A stretch of DNA of 24,135 bases from JAKPKF01 sp964579365 (lineage in GTDB: Bacteria; Patescibacteriota; Dojkabacteria; SC72). The stretch lies in contig CAZOFW010000006.1 in assembly GCA_964579365.1 (NCBI GenBank), forward strand, positions 1 through 24,135, in the 5' to 3' direction. Shown one piece after another: positions 16,096 through 23,480 of the stretch. The position numbers and the translations under genes were made by a program. The notes beneath the pieces were generated by a model. The model made no database searches, had not been told where the DNA came from, and saw only the letters and a program-made list of their open reading frames with translations. Positions within the stretch are counted from its first letter, which is position 1. Each line of letters starts with the position of its first letter.

Positions 16096-16150
16096 TGGAC
16101 GATATTGGTATCGAACCAATGACCTTCGCAATGTGAATGCGATGCTCTAA
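16096..16150 (-). repeat. 55-bp copy of the tRNA-Val 3' part at a contig end
   Basis: These 55 bases are identical to 16251-16305. They begin at the tRNA discriminator position and stop exactly where the run of N starts; the second copy begins exactly where the N run ends. The copy includes the T arm, anticodon CAC and part of the D arm, but not the 5' acceptor strand. The exact match of both edges to the gap suggests two contigs sharing a 55-mer, not a second gene. Confidence 0.8.
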
Positions 16151-16250
16151 NNNNNNNNNNNNNNNNNNNNNNNNNNNNNNNNNNNNNNNNNNNNNNNNNN
16201 NNNNNNNNNNNNNNNNNNNNNNNNNNNNNNNNNNNNNNNNNNNNNNNNNN
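16151..16250. other. Assembly gap (100 N)
   Basis: Exactly 100 undetermined bases, the usual placeholder for a gap of unknown size. With identical 55-base ends on both sides, the true sequence may have no gap at all. Confidence 0.95.
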
Positions 16251-16324
16251 TGGACGATATTGGTATCGAACCAATGACCTTCGCAATGTGAATGCGATGC
16301 TCTAACCAGCTGAGCTAATCGTCC
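16251..16324 (-). tRNA. tRNA-Val (anticodon CAC)
   Basis: The minus strand gives a complete 74-base cloverleaf. The acceptor is GGACGAT with ATCGTCC and A73, and the D arm is GCTC-AGCTGGTTA-GAGC. The anticodon arm is TCGCA-TTCACAT-TGCGA with anticodon CAC for the GTG codon, and the T arm is ATTGG-TTCGATA-CCAAT. CCA is not encoded. Its 5' end lies 3 bases after the stop codon of the small membrane protein gene on the same strand, so it is probably released from that transcript. Confidence 0.95.
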
Positions 16325-16327
16325 ATA

Positions 16328-16519
16328 CTATTGGGAAGTTTTATTGTCACCATCACCACTATCACTCTTTGGTGTTCTAACTGCATACATCATTACAAAG
16401 AATATTACCAATATTATTGGTAACCCTATTCCAACCAACAAACTCTTTGTAACAATACCACCTAATATTCCAAGAAGAATACTGCCACCTATTACAATGA
16501 ATGCTTTGTTTAGATTCAT
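16328..16519 (-). CDS. Small two-helix membrane protein
   Basis: A 63-residue protein with two hydrophobic segments (about residues 6-24, AFIVIGGSILLGILGGIVT, and 27-46, LLVGIGLPIILVIFFVMMYAV) and a short hydrophilic tail rich in Asp and Ser. I do not recognise a family. The frame extends to a TTG at 16537, but the ATG at 16519 is preferred, since TATATT sits at -12 to -7 from it. It follows the giant surface protein gene by 21 bases, and tRNA-Val starts 3 bases after its TAG. It could be a partner of the giant protein in the membrane, but only gene order suggests this. Confidence 0.6.
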   Translation of the reverse strand: MNLNKAFIVIGGSILLGILGGIVTKSLLVGIGLPIILVIFFVMMYAVRTPKSDSGDGDNKTSQ

Positions 16520-16525
16520 AATATT

Positions 16526-16531
16526 AATATA
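16526..16531 (-). promoter_or_regulatory. Candidate -10 box for the 16519 gene
   Basis: TATATT (5 of 6) on the minus strand at -12 to -7 from the ATG, again implying a leaderless transcript separate from the giant gene's messenger. No clear -35 box. Confidence 0.35.
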
Positions 16532-16540
16532 CCACAAAAG

Positions 16541-19500
16541 TTATATTTTTCTAACAACAATCTTCTTGGTTACAATTGTATTATCCTTCTTTACAGATAT
16601 ATCCTTTACAGAAGAAATATCCTTTAGAACATAAGCCTCATCCTCAATATCTAGTTTGTACACACCTTTGTTCATTATGAATCTGTATCTACCATTCTTC
16701 TCTGTAACTCTTTTGTTAACCACTCTGTTAAATTCAACATCCTCCATAACTACTGATACACCCTCTATGCCCTTACCTTTATCGTTAACGACTTTTCCGT
16801 ACTTACCTGCAGAACCAAACACAGACCTTAGTAAGAAGAAGAATGCAGGGATATATATTAGGCCAATGAGGAGGTTCCCTGTACTTGGATATTTAGTGTA
16901 CATGTATATGTAGATGGCTAAACCTACACAGAATATGACAATATTTAGTATTGGGAATATCTTCTGTAGGATTCTTCTTGTTACAAGGAGAGTCTTATTC
17001 TTTCCGCCCATCGTCTTCCTGTCGATTGGTATTGCCAACTGAACATCTGAGCTTGCTCTAGATACAGAGAGAGTTCCATTGTAGACATTCTGAATTGGAT
17101 AATCCTCTCCCTTTACAAACCTACTTGGGAATTCATATCCTCTCTTTGTTACAGAAATTGTATAGTTTCCTGCCTCTAGATTACCTGCAAACTTTCCAGC
17201 ACTATCTGTAACTGCAGTCTCAATTAAGGATTTATCGCTACTAAATATTCTAATTACTGCACCACCTAAAGGTTCCTTACTGTAAGAATCATATACAAAT
17301 CCATAGGATATCCTCTTTCTTCTAAACCCTAGTGCACTTAACAACCCAAGGAATGATTGAACAAATATGTATGACATCTGAGATAAACTTCCAAGGGCTA
17401 ATCCTGCACTAACACCTACAGTTGCAATGGTAGCTGCTACTGTTATATTTTGCAATTCGTTTTCTGGCAAATCACTAATTGGAGTATTCTCAAAGGTTTC
17501 CATAACAGAACCCTTTACATTCCCGACAACTTCAGACACATTAATATTCTTAAACACATTGGATATTGTGTTTCCAATTGGTTCCTTTACTTCAGAGATA
17601 TATCCCTGTCCTCCAGTACCAACCAATCCATCTGCGATCCAGTATTTAACTTCTTTCAAGATTACTTGTGATACAGAGACCTTATTATTTTCTACTGTAA
17701 CTGTTTGTGGAAATTCTCCAGTTACTTTGACTCCTCCAGAACAATTAACAGAGACATCTTCAAGAGTTTTTGCTTTTGGACATATTACAAAGCTATTTGT
17801 ATTGCCCTGAGCTACATACATAGTGAAAGGTTTTACTACACCAGAATCACTTCCAAAGGAAACAACAGCCTTACTCTCTTTTGGTACACTTTTAATATAT
17901 ACATTTGACCAATCTCTGTCTTCAGAGAACAGAACTTGTACATCAGCAACTAAGTTCACGCCTTCTTTAATTCGAATCTCTTGTTCTCCGTACTGAGCAT
18001 CACCTACGGATGTCGGGACCACATCTGCATCATCTGTAAGTGCTACACTTATTCCTTGTGGGATATTAAGTAGAATTGCTTTAGTACCAATATATATTAT
18101 ATTACTGTATCCAGTTGTAGCATTCTCTGAATTTCTTGCTCTTACCGAGAAACCATACTGAAGAGATGGATCCAGGTTGGACACCAATATGCCATTATCT
18201 CCTCCATACTCTGCAAATGTACCCCATCTTTCGATGCTACCCATCTGACCTGTTGTTGGATCTACATATTTGTTCCCATTCGTTTCCTTTATTGCAAACT
18301 GTGTATTATTTGGGTTAGACAGGTTGTTGAAATATACTCTTACACTACCAGACGAGATTCTTTCGACATTAATCATGTTTGGAACTTGGGCATATGTTGT
18401 AATACTCTGTGTAGAAGACCACTCTGTTGCTACTCCACTCACATTGAATCCTCTTACCCTAAATGTATATTGTGTATTCGGAAGAAGACCCTGAATTGAG
18501 ACATTCCTACCGTATGTAACATATGATGGAAGAGAAGACATAACTCCTACACTACCGTTATAGTAGAGCGCTTTCTCTTGATCTTGTATCTGGACATTAC
18601 TTACTGCAACCTGTGCTAGGGTCATAGTTACAGCCCCACTACCACTGTTTGTAAGGGCCTCTATGCTTGTTTGCTGTGCCAATGTACCACTTCGCAGAAC
18701 AGAAGAAGAGTCGCTCTCAGAGACTGCATTGTATGCTCTTACATATCTAGTATATTCTGTATTTGCAGATAGATTACTTTCTAAGCAACTCTGGATATTA
18801 CTTTGAGCACACTGCAGAACTTGAGTACCATTTCCATCATAGATTCTAAAACCTGTTTCATTTGTATTAATATCTGTAAAGTTCCACCTAATTGAAGACA
18901 GGGAATTCTCTGAAGCACTTGAGACCGTAGGCGTGTAAAGTTTGGTAGCGATTGTTGTAGTTGGAGAATATGTTGTTTCCACATTCTGGGTATTTCGAGC
19001 TTTTGTTTTAAATACATACTGTGTTCCAGAATTCAGGCCTGTTACTAAAACTCCTTCAGAAGAACCAAAGTCTGTCCTTGTTCCCCAAACTATAGAAGAT
19101 GAAAGTGTATTGTTTGCGAAGTTCACATATTTGTTCGTAGTAGTCTCTAAAATTGCATACTCTGTTGCAGATGAATTGGTATCACTCTTTAGATTTATTC
19201 TTAAAGATTCCGTAGATCTTGAGACAGTATCAATTCCACTTGGAGCTATTGCTCCTGTATACACAGTTATTGGGCTACTGTATGCTGTTTCTGTACCACT
19301 AGCATTTCTTGCTTTAATTCTAAATTGGTACTCAGTATTAGGGATTAATCCGATTGCAACATCCGAGCTCCCCTGTATCCATTCATTTATACCAGAATCA
19401 CAGGCAGTACCAAGACAGTCAAGATATACCCCAGAACTACCTTCAGTAAGGTTTGAGACATTTCCAACTGTGAATGAAATACTCGTACTAGATACTGTAT

Positions 19501-22500
19501 CTGCAGATATTGTTGGAACAGATGCTAATGTGTACACATTTACTGCTTCTGAATTCACTGTCTCAACACTTTGCGCATTTCTGCCCTTTACTACAAATGT
19601 GTACTGTGTATTTGGAGATAATCCGGTTGCAGTATCTGAGGTTTCTTTTATCCATTCATTAATACCTAAATCACACCCTGTTCCTGTACAGTCAAAGTAC
19701 AAACCAGAAGTCCCAAGTGCAATATTTGCCAAGGATGATGAGAGATCTATCTGCGTAGTGGATATTGTTCCTGTGCTTAAGATAGGAGTATCTGAAAGGG
19801 TGTATATGCTTTCTGTGGCAGAGTACAAAGTCTCAGTACCATCATAGTTACGAGCTTTCACTGCAAATGTATATTCTGTATTTGGAGAAAGTCCGGTAAC
19901 TGTATCTCCTTCAGTTATTACCCACTCGTTTATACCTTCATCACAGTTAGTTCCTGTACAATCAAAGTACAAAGCTGAGCTTCCCTGTCCAAGACCACTT
20001 AAACTTGAAGAAACGGATATACTACTTGGTCCTAGTGCATCGAGAGATATTGTTGGAACAGATGCTAATGTATATATATTTACTGTAGCAGAGTATGCCG
20101 TTTCTACATTATCCCCGTTTCTACTCTTCACCCTAAAGTCATATGCCGTATTTGAGCTAAGTCCAGTTGCACTATCTACAGTAGAAGATACCCATGCATT
20201 TACACCTCCATCACATCCCTCTCCTGTACAGTCAAAGTACATTTGCGAACCATTAATTGCACCAGACGATTGCAGATCAATTGTATTGTCAGTCTTGTTT
20301 CCACCGTAAGATATTGTTGGAGTGGACATAAAGGTATATCTGCTAGCATCGCTTGAGTAATCACTATCTCCGTTAGCATTGTATGCTACAACTTTTCTTG
20401 TATATTGAGTATTTGTACTTAATCCTGTCTCATCACAGTATGTAAGATTTGCCCCTTCACATGTAACCATAAGATTGTTGCTAGCATCATAGACTTTAAA
20501 TCCATCTTCATCTGTAGCGTTGTCTGTAAAATTCCATCTAATACTCGTAGTTGAAAGAGCCTCTGCCTGTGTAATTGTAGGAGCTAGTGGTACTGGTCTC
20601 TCTTCTGCATTTATTAATGTTGCTTGAGATGTTTTTCTTTGAGCATATATAACACTAAAATATGTGGGAAGGTTAGATACTGCATTTGTGGTTGCTGTAC
20701 ATGAATGTGTGTGTGTTGAATCTGCGAAATTAGTTCCTGAACCATATCCATTTACTGTCGCAGAAGGACCTCCAGCGGATATACTTACACTATGTGTATG
20801 TGTAGCTGCTCCACCAGTTCCGCCATAGTTTAGAGCACCCATTGCGAATTTACTATCTAATGCAGTAAATCTATTCCAACCATAAGGAGGCAACGCTGAA
20901 ACTATAACAACATTATCTTCATTAACATATGTATCACTATCAGCTTTTGCAAAAACCATTTCTAAATAGGGGGGGAGATTAGAAACTGTTGTAGGTGTCG
21001 AGTCGTTAGAAGTATGTGTATGTGTCCCAGTAGCAATTACTCCAGATAATGCTCCCGGGGTTGGATATCTAACAATAACAACACCTGAACCACCAGCAAA
21101 ACCTGGCGCTGACTGTCCACCACCACCGCCACCACCACCCAAACCATTTGTTCCACCAGATACACCCGCACTACCACCACCACCTATCCCACCTACAGCA
21201 TTTAATCCACCACGACCACTTCCACCACCACCACCAGCATAGTAAGTTGCAGTACCTGTTATGGAGGAAGAAGCTCCTGCACCTCCTGCTCCGCCTCTCC
21301 AAGCATTTCCAGAATCCAATCCACCAGGAAAACCTGCTTGTCCAGCACCGCCTCCACCTCCACCAGCAGAGCCAGGTTCAGGATCCGAACCATTCACGTA
21401 TCCACCATTATATCCATGGGAAGCTATGCCTCCAGATCGAGAACCCGAGAGCACCCATCCTGCAGCACCACCTCCATTTCCACCAGCAAGACCATTATTT
21501 GATGGAATTGCACCACCACCTCCACCATTTCTAGTAATTGTTGAGAAAATTGAATTACCACCATTTACACCAGCAGTACCACCTGTACCACCTGCGCCAC
21601 CACCACCAACAGTCACAGATGTATTCCCAGATGAAACCGCAAACGATGCAGTATAAAGCATTCCACCACCACCTCCTCCTCCGTGAACCAAAGCACCACC
21701 TGCACCTCCACCACCACCTGCAACAACAAGCACATCTACATTACCAGCCTGGTTTGCAGTAAATGTTCCACTAGATGTAAATGTATGTATTGTATATCCA
21801 CCAGATGTAGTTACAGTACCACCAGTAGCACTAAAAGGTTGCACCGATGTTAAAGATGCACTTGGGCCTCCAGTTACAATATTTTCAGCAGTTGTATGAA
21901 GATGTGTAGCTACACCACCAGTAGATCCATACGAGGCATAACCTCTTGGGAATTTAGCATCCAAAGCGGTAGCTCTAGTCCACCCAGATGGGGTAGATAC
22001 ATCGAACATAGAAATAAGATCTGCTTTAAGCAGGAATTGATTACTGTAGCACATCACCATATCTGCATATGGTGGTAGAACTGAATTGCTTGCAACAGTT
22101 GCTTGAAGACCTGTATGTGTGTGGGTAGTAGAAGTACCAGACAATGTCCCACTGGTTGTTACTCCAATATCAGTCGTAGAAATAGAGGAGGACGTACAGC
22201 TTGCATTGTCGTGAGCGTGACTACTTGCCCCACCAGTTGTACCGTATGTAGCACTTCCGTACAGGAATCTACTGTCTAGATCCGAGGCTCTAGTCCATCC
22301 AGTTGGACAAGCTGCTTGTGCAAACATAATTACATTTCCACCCCATGCTTGAGACTCTCCAGAGGCAGAAGGGTTACCGTAGTAAACAAAAATCTCTTTT
22401 CCTCCATTTGGAAGCGAAGGGACCCTCACCCAAACCTTTGTACTTGCTGTATTACATCCCCCCTCAATCCAGTAAGAAAGAGGCGAGTTATCATCACTGT

Positions 22501-22792
22501 CAACAAATCTTAAGTCATCACAATCACTTTGTAATTTACTTCCTGCGACAAGAGATGAAGTATCCATCTCTACCAAAACATCTTCATTAGTCAATGTCCC
22601 TCCACTACTGTTACTCACATCTATTCGTCTTCTAAAACCCCAATCATTGCTATACCAAGCAACACCAGTTGTAGATCTGGACATGTACAGATAGAGGGCA
22701 ATCGGAAAAAGGATGATGATTATTAAAAGAGATATTAATACTAATAACTTACGAGTTGATATATGTTTTACTTTTGATTTTTTCCCAACCAT
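16541..22792 (-). CDS. Giant multi-domain cell-surface protein
   Basis: A 2083-residue surface protein, probably for adhesion or recognition. Order, in approximate residues: basic N-terminus and membrane anchor (16-37); DUF2341 domain (45-150, WGFRRRIDV to VYYGNPSA); tail-collar-like module 1 (152-251); module 2 (258-618) with a glycine-rich domain inside it (320-579); module 3 (623-720). About nine fibronectin-III-like modules (735-1575) follow, then a strand-rich stretch, hydrophobic segment(s) at 1782-1825 ending in RRKR, and a carboxypeptidase-regulatory-like domain (1828-1893). Last come two membrane helices (1940-1992) and a second such domain (1997-2060). An upstream GTG (22825) would add 11 residues; ATG 22792 is chosen because it starts the basic anchor sequence. 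TATACA at 22807-22812 may be its -10 box. Domain calls are by eye; the role in host contact is inference. Confidence 0.85.
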   Translation of the reverse strand: MVGKKSKVKHISTRKLLVLISLLIIIILFPIALYLYMSRSTTGVAWYSNDWGFRRRIDVSNSSGGTLTNEDVLVEMDTSSLVAGSKLQSDCDDLRFVDSDDNSPLSYWIEGGCNTASTKVWVRVPSLPNGGKEIFVYYGNPSASGESQAWGGNVIMFAQAACPTGWTRASDLDSRFLYGSATYGTTGGASSHAHDNASCTSSSISTTDIGVTTSGTLSGTSTTHTHTGLQATVASNSVLPPYADMVMCYSNQFLLKADLISMFDVSTPSGWTRATALDAKFPRGYASYGSTGGVATHLHTTAENIVTGGPSASLTSVQPFSATGGTVTTSGGYTIHTFTSSGTFTANQAGNVDVLVVAGGGGGAGGALVHGGGGGGGMLYTASFAVSSGNTSVTVGGGGAGGTGGTAGVNGGNSIFSTITRNGGGGGAIPSNNGLAGGNGGGAAGWVLSGSRSGGIASHGYNGGYVNGSDPEPGSAGGGGGGAGQAGFPGGLDSGNAWRGGAGGAGASSSITGTATYYAGGGGGSGRGGLNAVGGIGGGGSAGVSGGTNGLGGGGGGGGQSAPGFAGGSGVVIVRYPTPGALSGVIATGTHTHTSNDSTPTTVSNLPPYLEMVFAKADSDTYVNEDNVVIVSALPPYGWNRFTALDSKFAMGALNYGGTGGAATHTHSVSISAGGPSATVNGYGSGTNFADSTHTHSCTATTNAVSNLPTYFSVIYAQRKTSQATLINAEERPVPLAPTITQAEALSTTSIRWNFTDNATDEDGFKVYDASNNLMVTCEGANLTYCDETGLSTNTQYTRKVVAYNANGDSDYSSDASRYTFMSTPTISYGGNKTDNTIDLQSSGAINGSQMYFDCTGEGCDGGVNAWVSSTVDSATGLSSNTAYDFRVKSRNGDNVETAYSATVNIYTLASVPTISLDALGPSSISVSSSLSGLGQGSSALYFDCTGTNCDEGINEWVITEGDTVTGLSPNTEYTFAVKARNYDGTETLYSATESIYTLSDTPILSTGTISTTQIDLSSSLANIALGTSGLYFDCTGTGCDLGINEWIKETSDTATGLSPNTQYTFVVKGRNAQSVETVNSEAVNVYTLASVPTISADTVSSTSISFTVGNVSNLTEGSSGVYLDCLGTACDSGINEWIQGSSDVAIGLIPNTEYQFRIKARNASGTETAYSSPITVYTGAIAPSGIDTVSRSTESLRINLKSDTNSSATEYAILETTTNKYVNFANNTLSSSIVWGTRTDFGSSEGVLVTGLNSGTQYVFKTKARNTQNVETTYSPTTTIATKLYTPTVSSASENSLSSIRWNFTDINTNETGFRIYDGNGTQVLQCAQSNIQSCLESNLSANTEYTRYVRAYNAVSESDSSSVLRSGTLAQQTSIEALTNSGSGAVTMTLAQVAVSNVQIQDQEKALYYNGSVGVMSSLPSYVTYGRNVSIQGLLPNTQYTFRVRGFNVSGVATEWSSTQSITTYAQVPNMINVERISSGSVRVYFNNLSNPNNTQFAIKETNGNKYVDPTTGQMGSIERWGTFAEYGGDNGILVSNLDPSLQYGFSVRARNSENATTGYSNIIYIGTKAILLNIPQGISVALTDDADVVPTSVGDAQYGEQEIRIKEGVNLVADVQVLFSEDRDWSNVYIKSVPKESKAVVSFGSDSGVVKPFTMYVAQGNTNSFVICPKAKTLEDVSVNCSGGVKVTGEFPQTVTVENNKVSVSQVILKEVKYWIADGLVGTGGQGYISEVKEPIGNTISNVFKNINVSEVVGNVKGSVMETFENTPISDLPENELQNITVAATIATVGVSAGLALGSLSQMSYIFVQSFLGLLSALGFRRKRISYGFVYDSYSKEPLGGAVIRIFSSDKSLIETAVTDSAGKFAGNLEAGNYTISVTKRGYEFPSRFVKGEDYPIQNVYNGTLSVSRASSDVQLAIPIDRKTMGGKNKTLLVTRRILQKIFPILNIVIFCVGLAIYIYMYTKYPSTGNLLIGLIYIPAFFFLLRSVFGSAGKYGKVVNDKGKGIEGVSVVMEDVEFNRVVNKRVTEKNGRYRFIMNKGVYKLDIEDEAYVLKDISSVKDISVKKDNTIVTKKIVVRKI
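19380..20240 (-). repeat. Tandem FN3-like modules with a CxGxxCD insert, ~270-bp period
   Basis: Four consecutive modules of the giant protein carry the same insert: YFDCTGEGCDGGVNAW, YFDCTGTNCDEGINEW, YFDCTGTGCDLGINEW and YLDCLGTACDSGINEW. The DNA encoding the DCTG core recurs near 20225, 19955, 19685 and 19410, about every 270 bases and nearly identical in the first three, so the modules arose by recent tandem duplication. The cysteine pairs suggest a small disulfide loop outside the cell. Confidence 0.75.
20635..22340 (-). repeat. Three tail-collar-like modules, one interrupted
   Basis: Within the giant gene three modules share the frame G-W-x-R-x-x-x-L-D-x-x-F-x-x-G-x-x-x-Y-G-x-T-G-G-x-x-x-H-x-H, then a loop, then T-H-T-H, then L-P-P-Y (or LPTY) followed by M-V or V-I. 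Module 1 lies about 22040-22340, module 3 about 20635-20925. Module 2 (20940-22022) has the glycine-rich domain between its two halves. The pattern resembles the phage tail collar and short tail fibre tip family, where paired H-x-H motifs bind metal. Each module here keeps two H-x-H motifs. Confidence 0.6.
21058..21836 (-). other. Glycine-rich domain encoded inside collar module 2
   Basis: About 260 residues beginning TTSGGYTIHTFTSSGTFT and VDVLVVAGGGGGAGG, with many GGGG runs, then SSITGTATYYAGGGGG and a closing GGSGVVIVRYPTPG. This matches the glycine-rich surface domain often seen in bacterial and phage structural proteins (Gly_rich_2 type). The opposite strand shows long proline/histidine-rich open frames that are only its mirror image. 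Confidence 0.7.
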
Positions 22793-22878
22793 AGCAGTAC
22801 ATATATTGTATAGAAGAGAACACACAAGCGCAATAGATTGGTTACCAAATGGATGTCTTCTAGTAATAGAAAAACACC

Positions 22879-23103
22879 TTACTTAGTAATAGTCATCGTT
22901 ATTTTCTTTTTAATGTCATCCAATGATTTTTTTATTTTGTTTTCTAATTTACCAACTGCACCAGGACTAGATTCCTGAAACCGAATCTCCTCTCCACAGT
23001 GAGAACATTTCATAGATTGTCCTTTTTGTAATTGGTCAACAGTATATGAGATAGTCCTCTGACATGAAGGACATTTCTCTTCAATTTTTTGATTGCTTAA
23101 CAT
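22879..23103 (-). CDS. Small zinc-ribbon protein
   Basis: A 74-residue protein with two CxxC pairs (C11-C14 in KCPSCQ, C33-C36 in KCSHCGEEI) spaced like a zinc ribbon of the MJ0042/FdrA-like kind. A Lys-rich helical tail follows (KLENKIKKSLDDIKKKI). It has no catalytic motif. Such mini-ribbons bind nucleic acid or protein partners, but the partner cannot be read from the sequence. It starts 12 bases after the DUF3096 gene on the same strand and is probably the last gene of the unit that begins at the promoter at 23451-23478. There is no ribosome binding site directly before the ATG. Confidence 0.75.
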   Translation of the reverse strand: MLSNQKIEEKCPSCQRTISYTVDQLQKGQSMKCSHCGEEIRFQESSPGAVGKLENKIKKSLDDIKKKITMTITK

Positions 23104-23115
23104 ATTAAGATCTTT

Positions 23116-23259
23116 TTAGTTTAGTAAACCTAGTCCAAGTACACCTATAAAGATGAGATACCCTGCAACTAGATAATTAAGAAATTTAGGGAAGATTAAT
23201 ATTAATATTCCGAACAGTATAGACGCAAAGGGACTTAAGGTAGCGAATGATAGCTCCAT
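23116..23259 (-). CDS. DUF3096 family small membrane protein
   Basis: A 47-residue protein with sequence MELSFATLSPFASILFGILI and onward to FPKFLNYLVAGYLIFIGVLGL, which fits DUF3096. That family has a short N-terminus, a first helix ending ILI, then a P-x-x-L-N-Y-L-V-A-x-Y-L-I-x-I-G second helix. Two membrane helices fill the whole chain. A GGGGG ribosome binding site lies 6 bases before the ATG, better than most genes here. It sits 35 bases after the lmo0937-type gene. The family's function is unknown; in other bacteria it is often near stress-related membrane genes. Confidence 0.8.
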   Translation of the reverse strand: MELSFATLSPFASILFGILILIFPKFLNYLVAGYLIFIGVLGLGLLN

Positions 23260-23294
23260 ATGTAACCCCCATTAAAATTTAAAATTACCTTACT

Positions 23295-23432
23295 TTACGT
23301 TAAAAGACGGAATAGTAAGATAATAAGTGCAACGACAAGTAGTAAGTGAATTAGTTTTCCACCGAATTTAAGAGAGAATCCTCCTAACCATGCAACAACT
23401 AATACAATTACGATTATATAAAATATGTCCAT
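23295..23432 (-). CDS. lmo0937 family (DUF5670) small membrane protein
   Basis: A 45-residue protein of two hydrophobic helices joined by a short glycine-rich turn. The order IVIVLVVAWLGGFS, then GGKLIHLLLVVALIILLFRLL matches the lmo0937/DUF5670 family: W-L-x-G near the end of helix 1, G-x-L-I-H-L-L-L-V at the start of helix 2, and an R-L-L end. Length is typical. An AAAGG-type ribosome site lies about 8 bases before the ATG, and a promoter is seen at 23451-23478. It heads a run of three tiny genes. Function unknown. Confidence 0.82.
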   Translation of the reverse strand: MDIFYIIVIVLVVAWLGGFSLKFGGKLIHLLLVVALIILLFRLLT

Positions 23433-23450
23433 ATTTTTACCTTTCTTTTT

Positions 23451-23478
23451 AATATATCCTAAGCGAAAAGAGTTACAA
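23451..23478 (-). promoter_or_regulatory. Promoter of the lmo0937-DUF3096-zinc-ribbon unit
   Basis: On the minus strand TTGTAA (23473-23478, 4 of 6) and TATATT (23451-23456, 5 of 6) are 16 bases apart. The transcript would start near 23444 and include the AAAGG ribosome site before the ATG at 23432. It lies right after the YggT stop codon, so the three small genes can be expressed apart from yggT. Confidence 0.5.
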
Positions 23479-23480
23479 GA

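Noticed and set aside
16096..16150. Second tRNA-Val gene
   Set aside because: Lacks the 5' part and is better explained as a duplicated contig end.
16047..16286. Open frame running through the N gap
   Set aside because: Created by undetermined bases and by reading through the tRNA-Val sequence.
18942..19847. 301-codon open frame on the + strand
   Set aside because: Antisense to the repeated FN3-like modules; its apparent repeats simply reflect them.
19380..20240. CRISPR array
   Set aside because: The regular repeats are coding, about 270 bp apart and in frame within the giant gene.
21148..21762. Proline- and histidine-rich open frames on the + strand
   Set aside because: They are the mirror image of the GGN-rich coding sequence of the glycine-rich domain and have no start signals.
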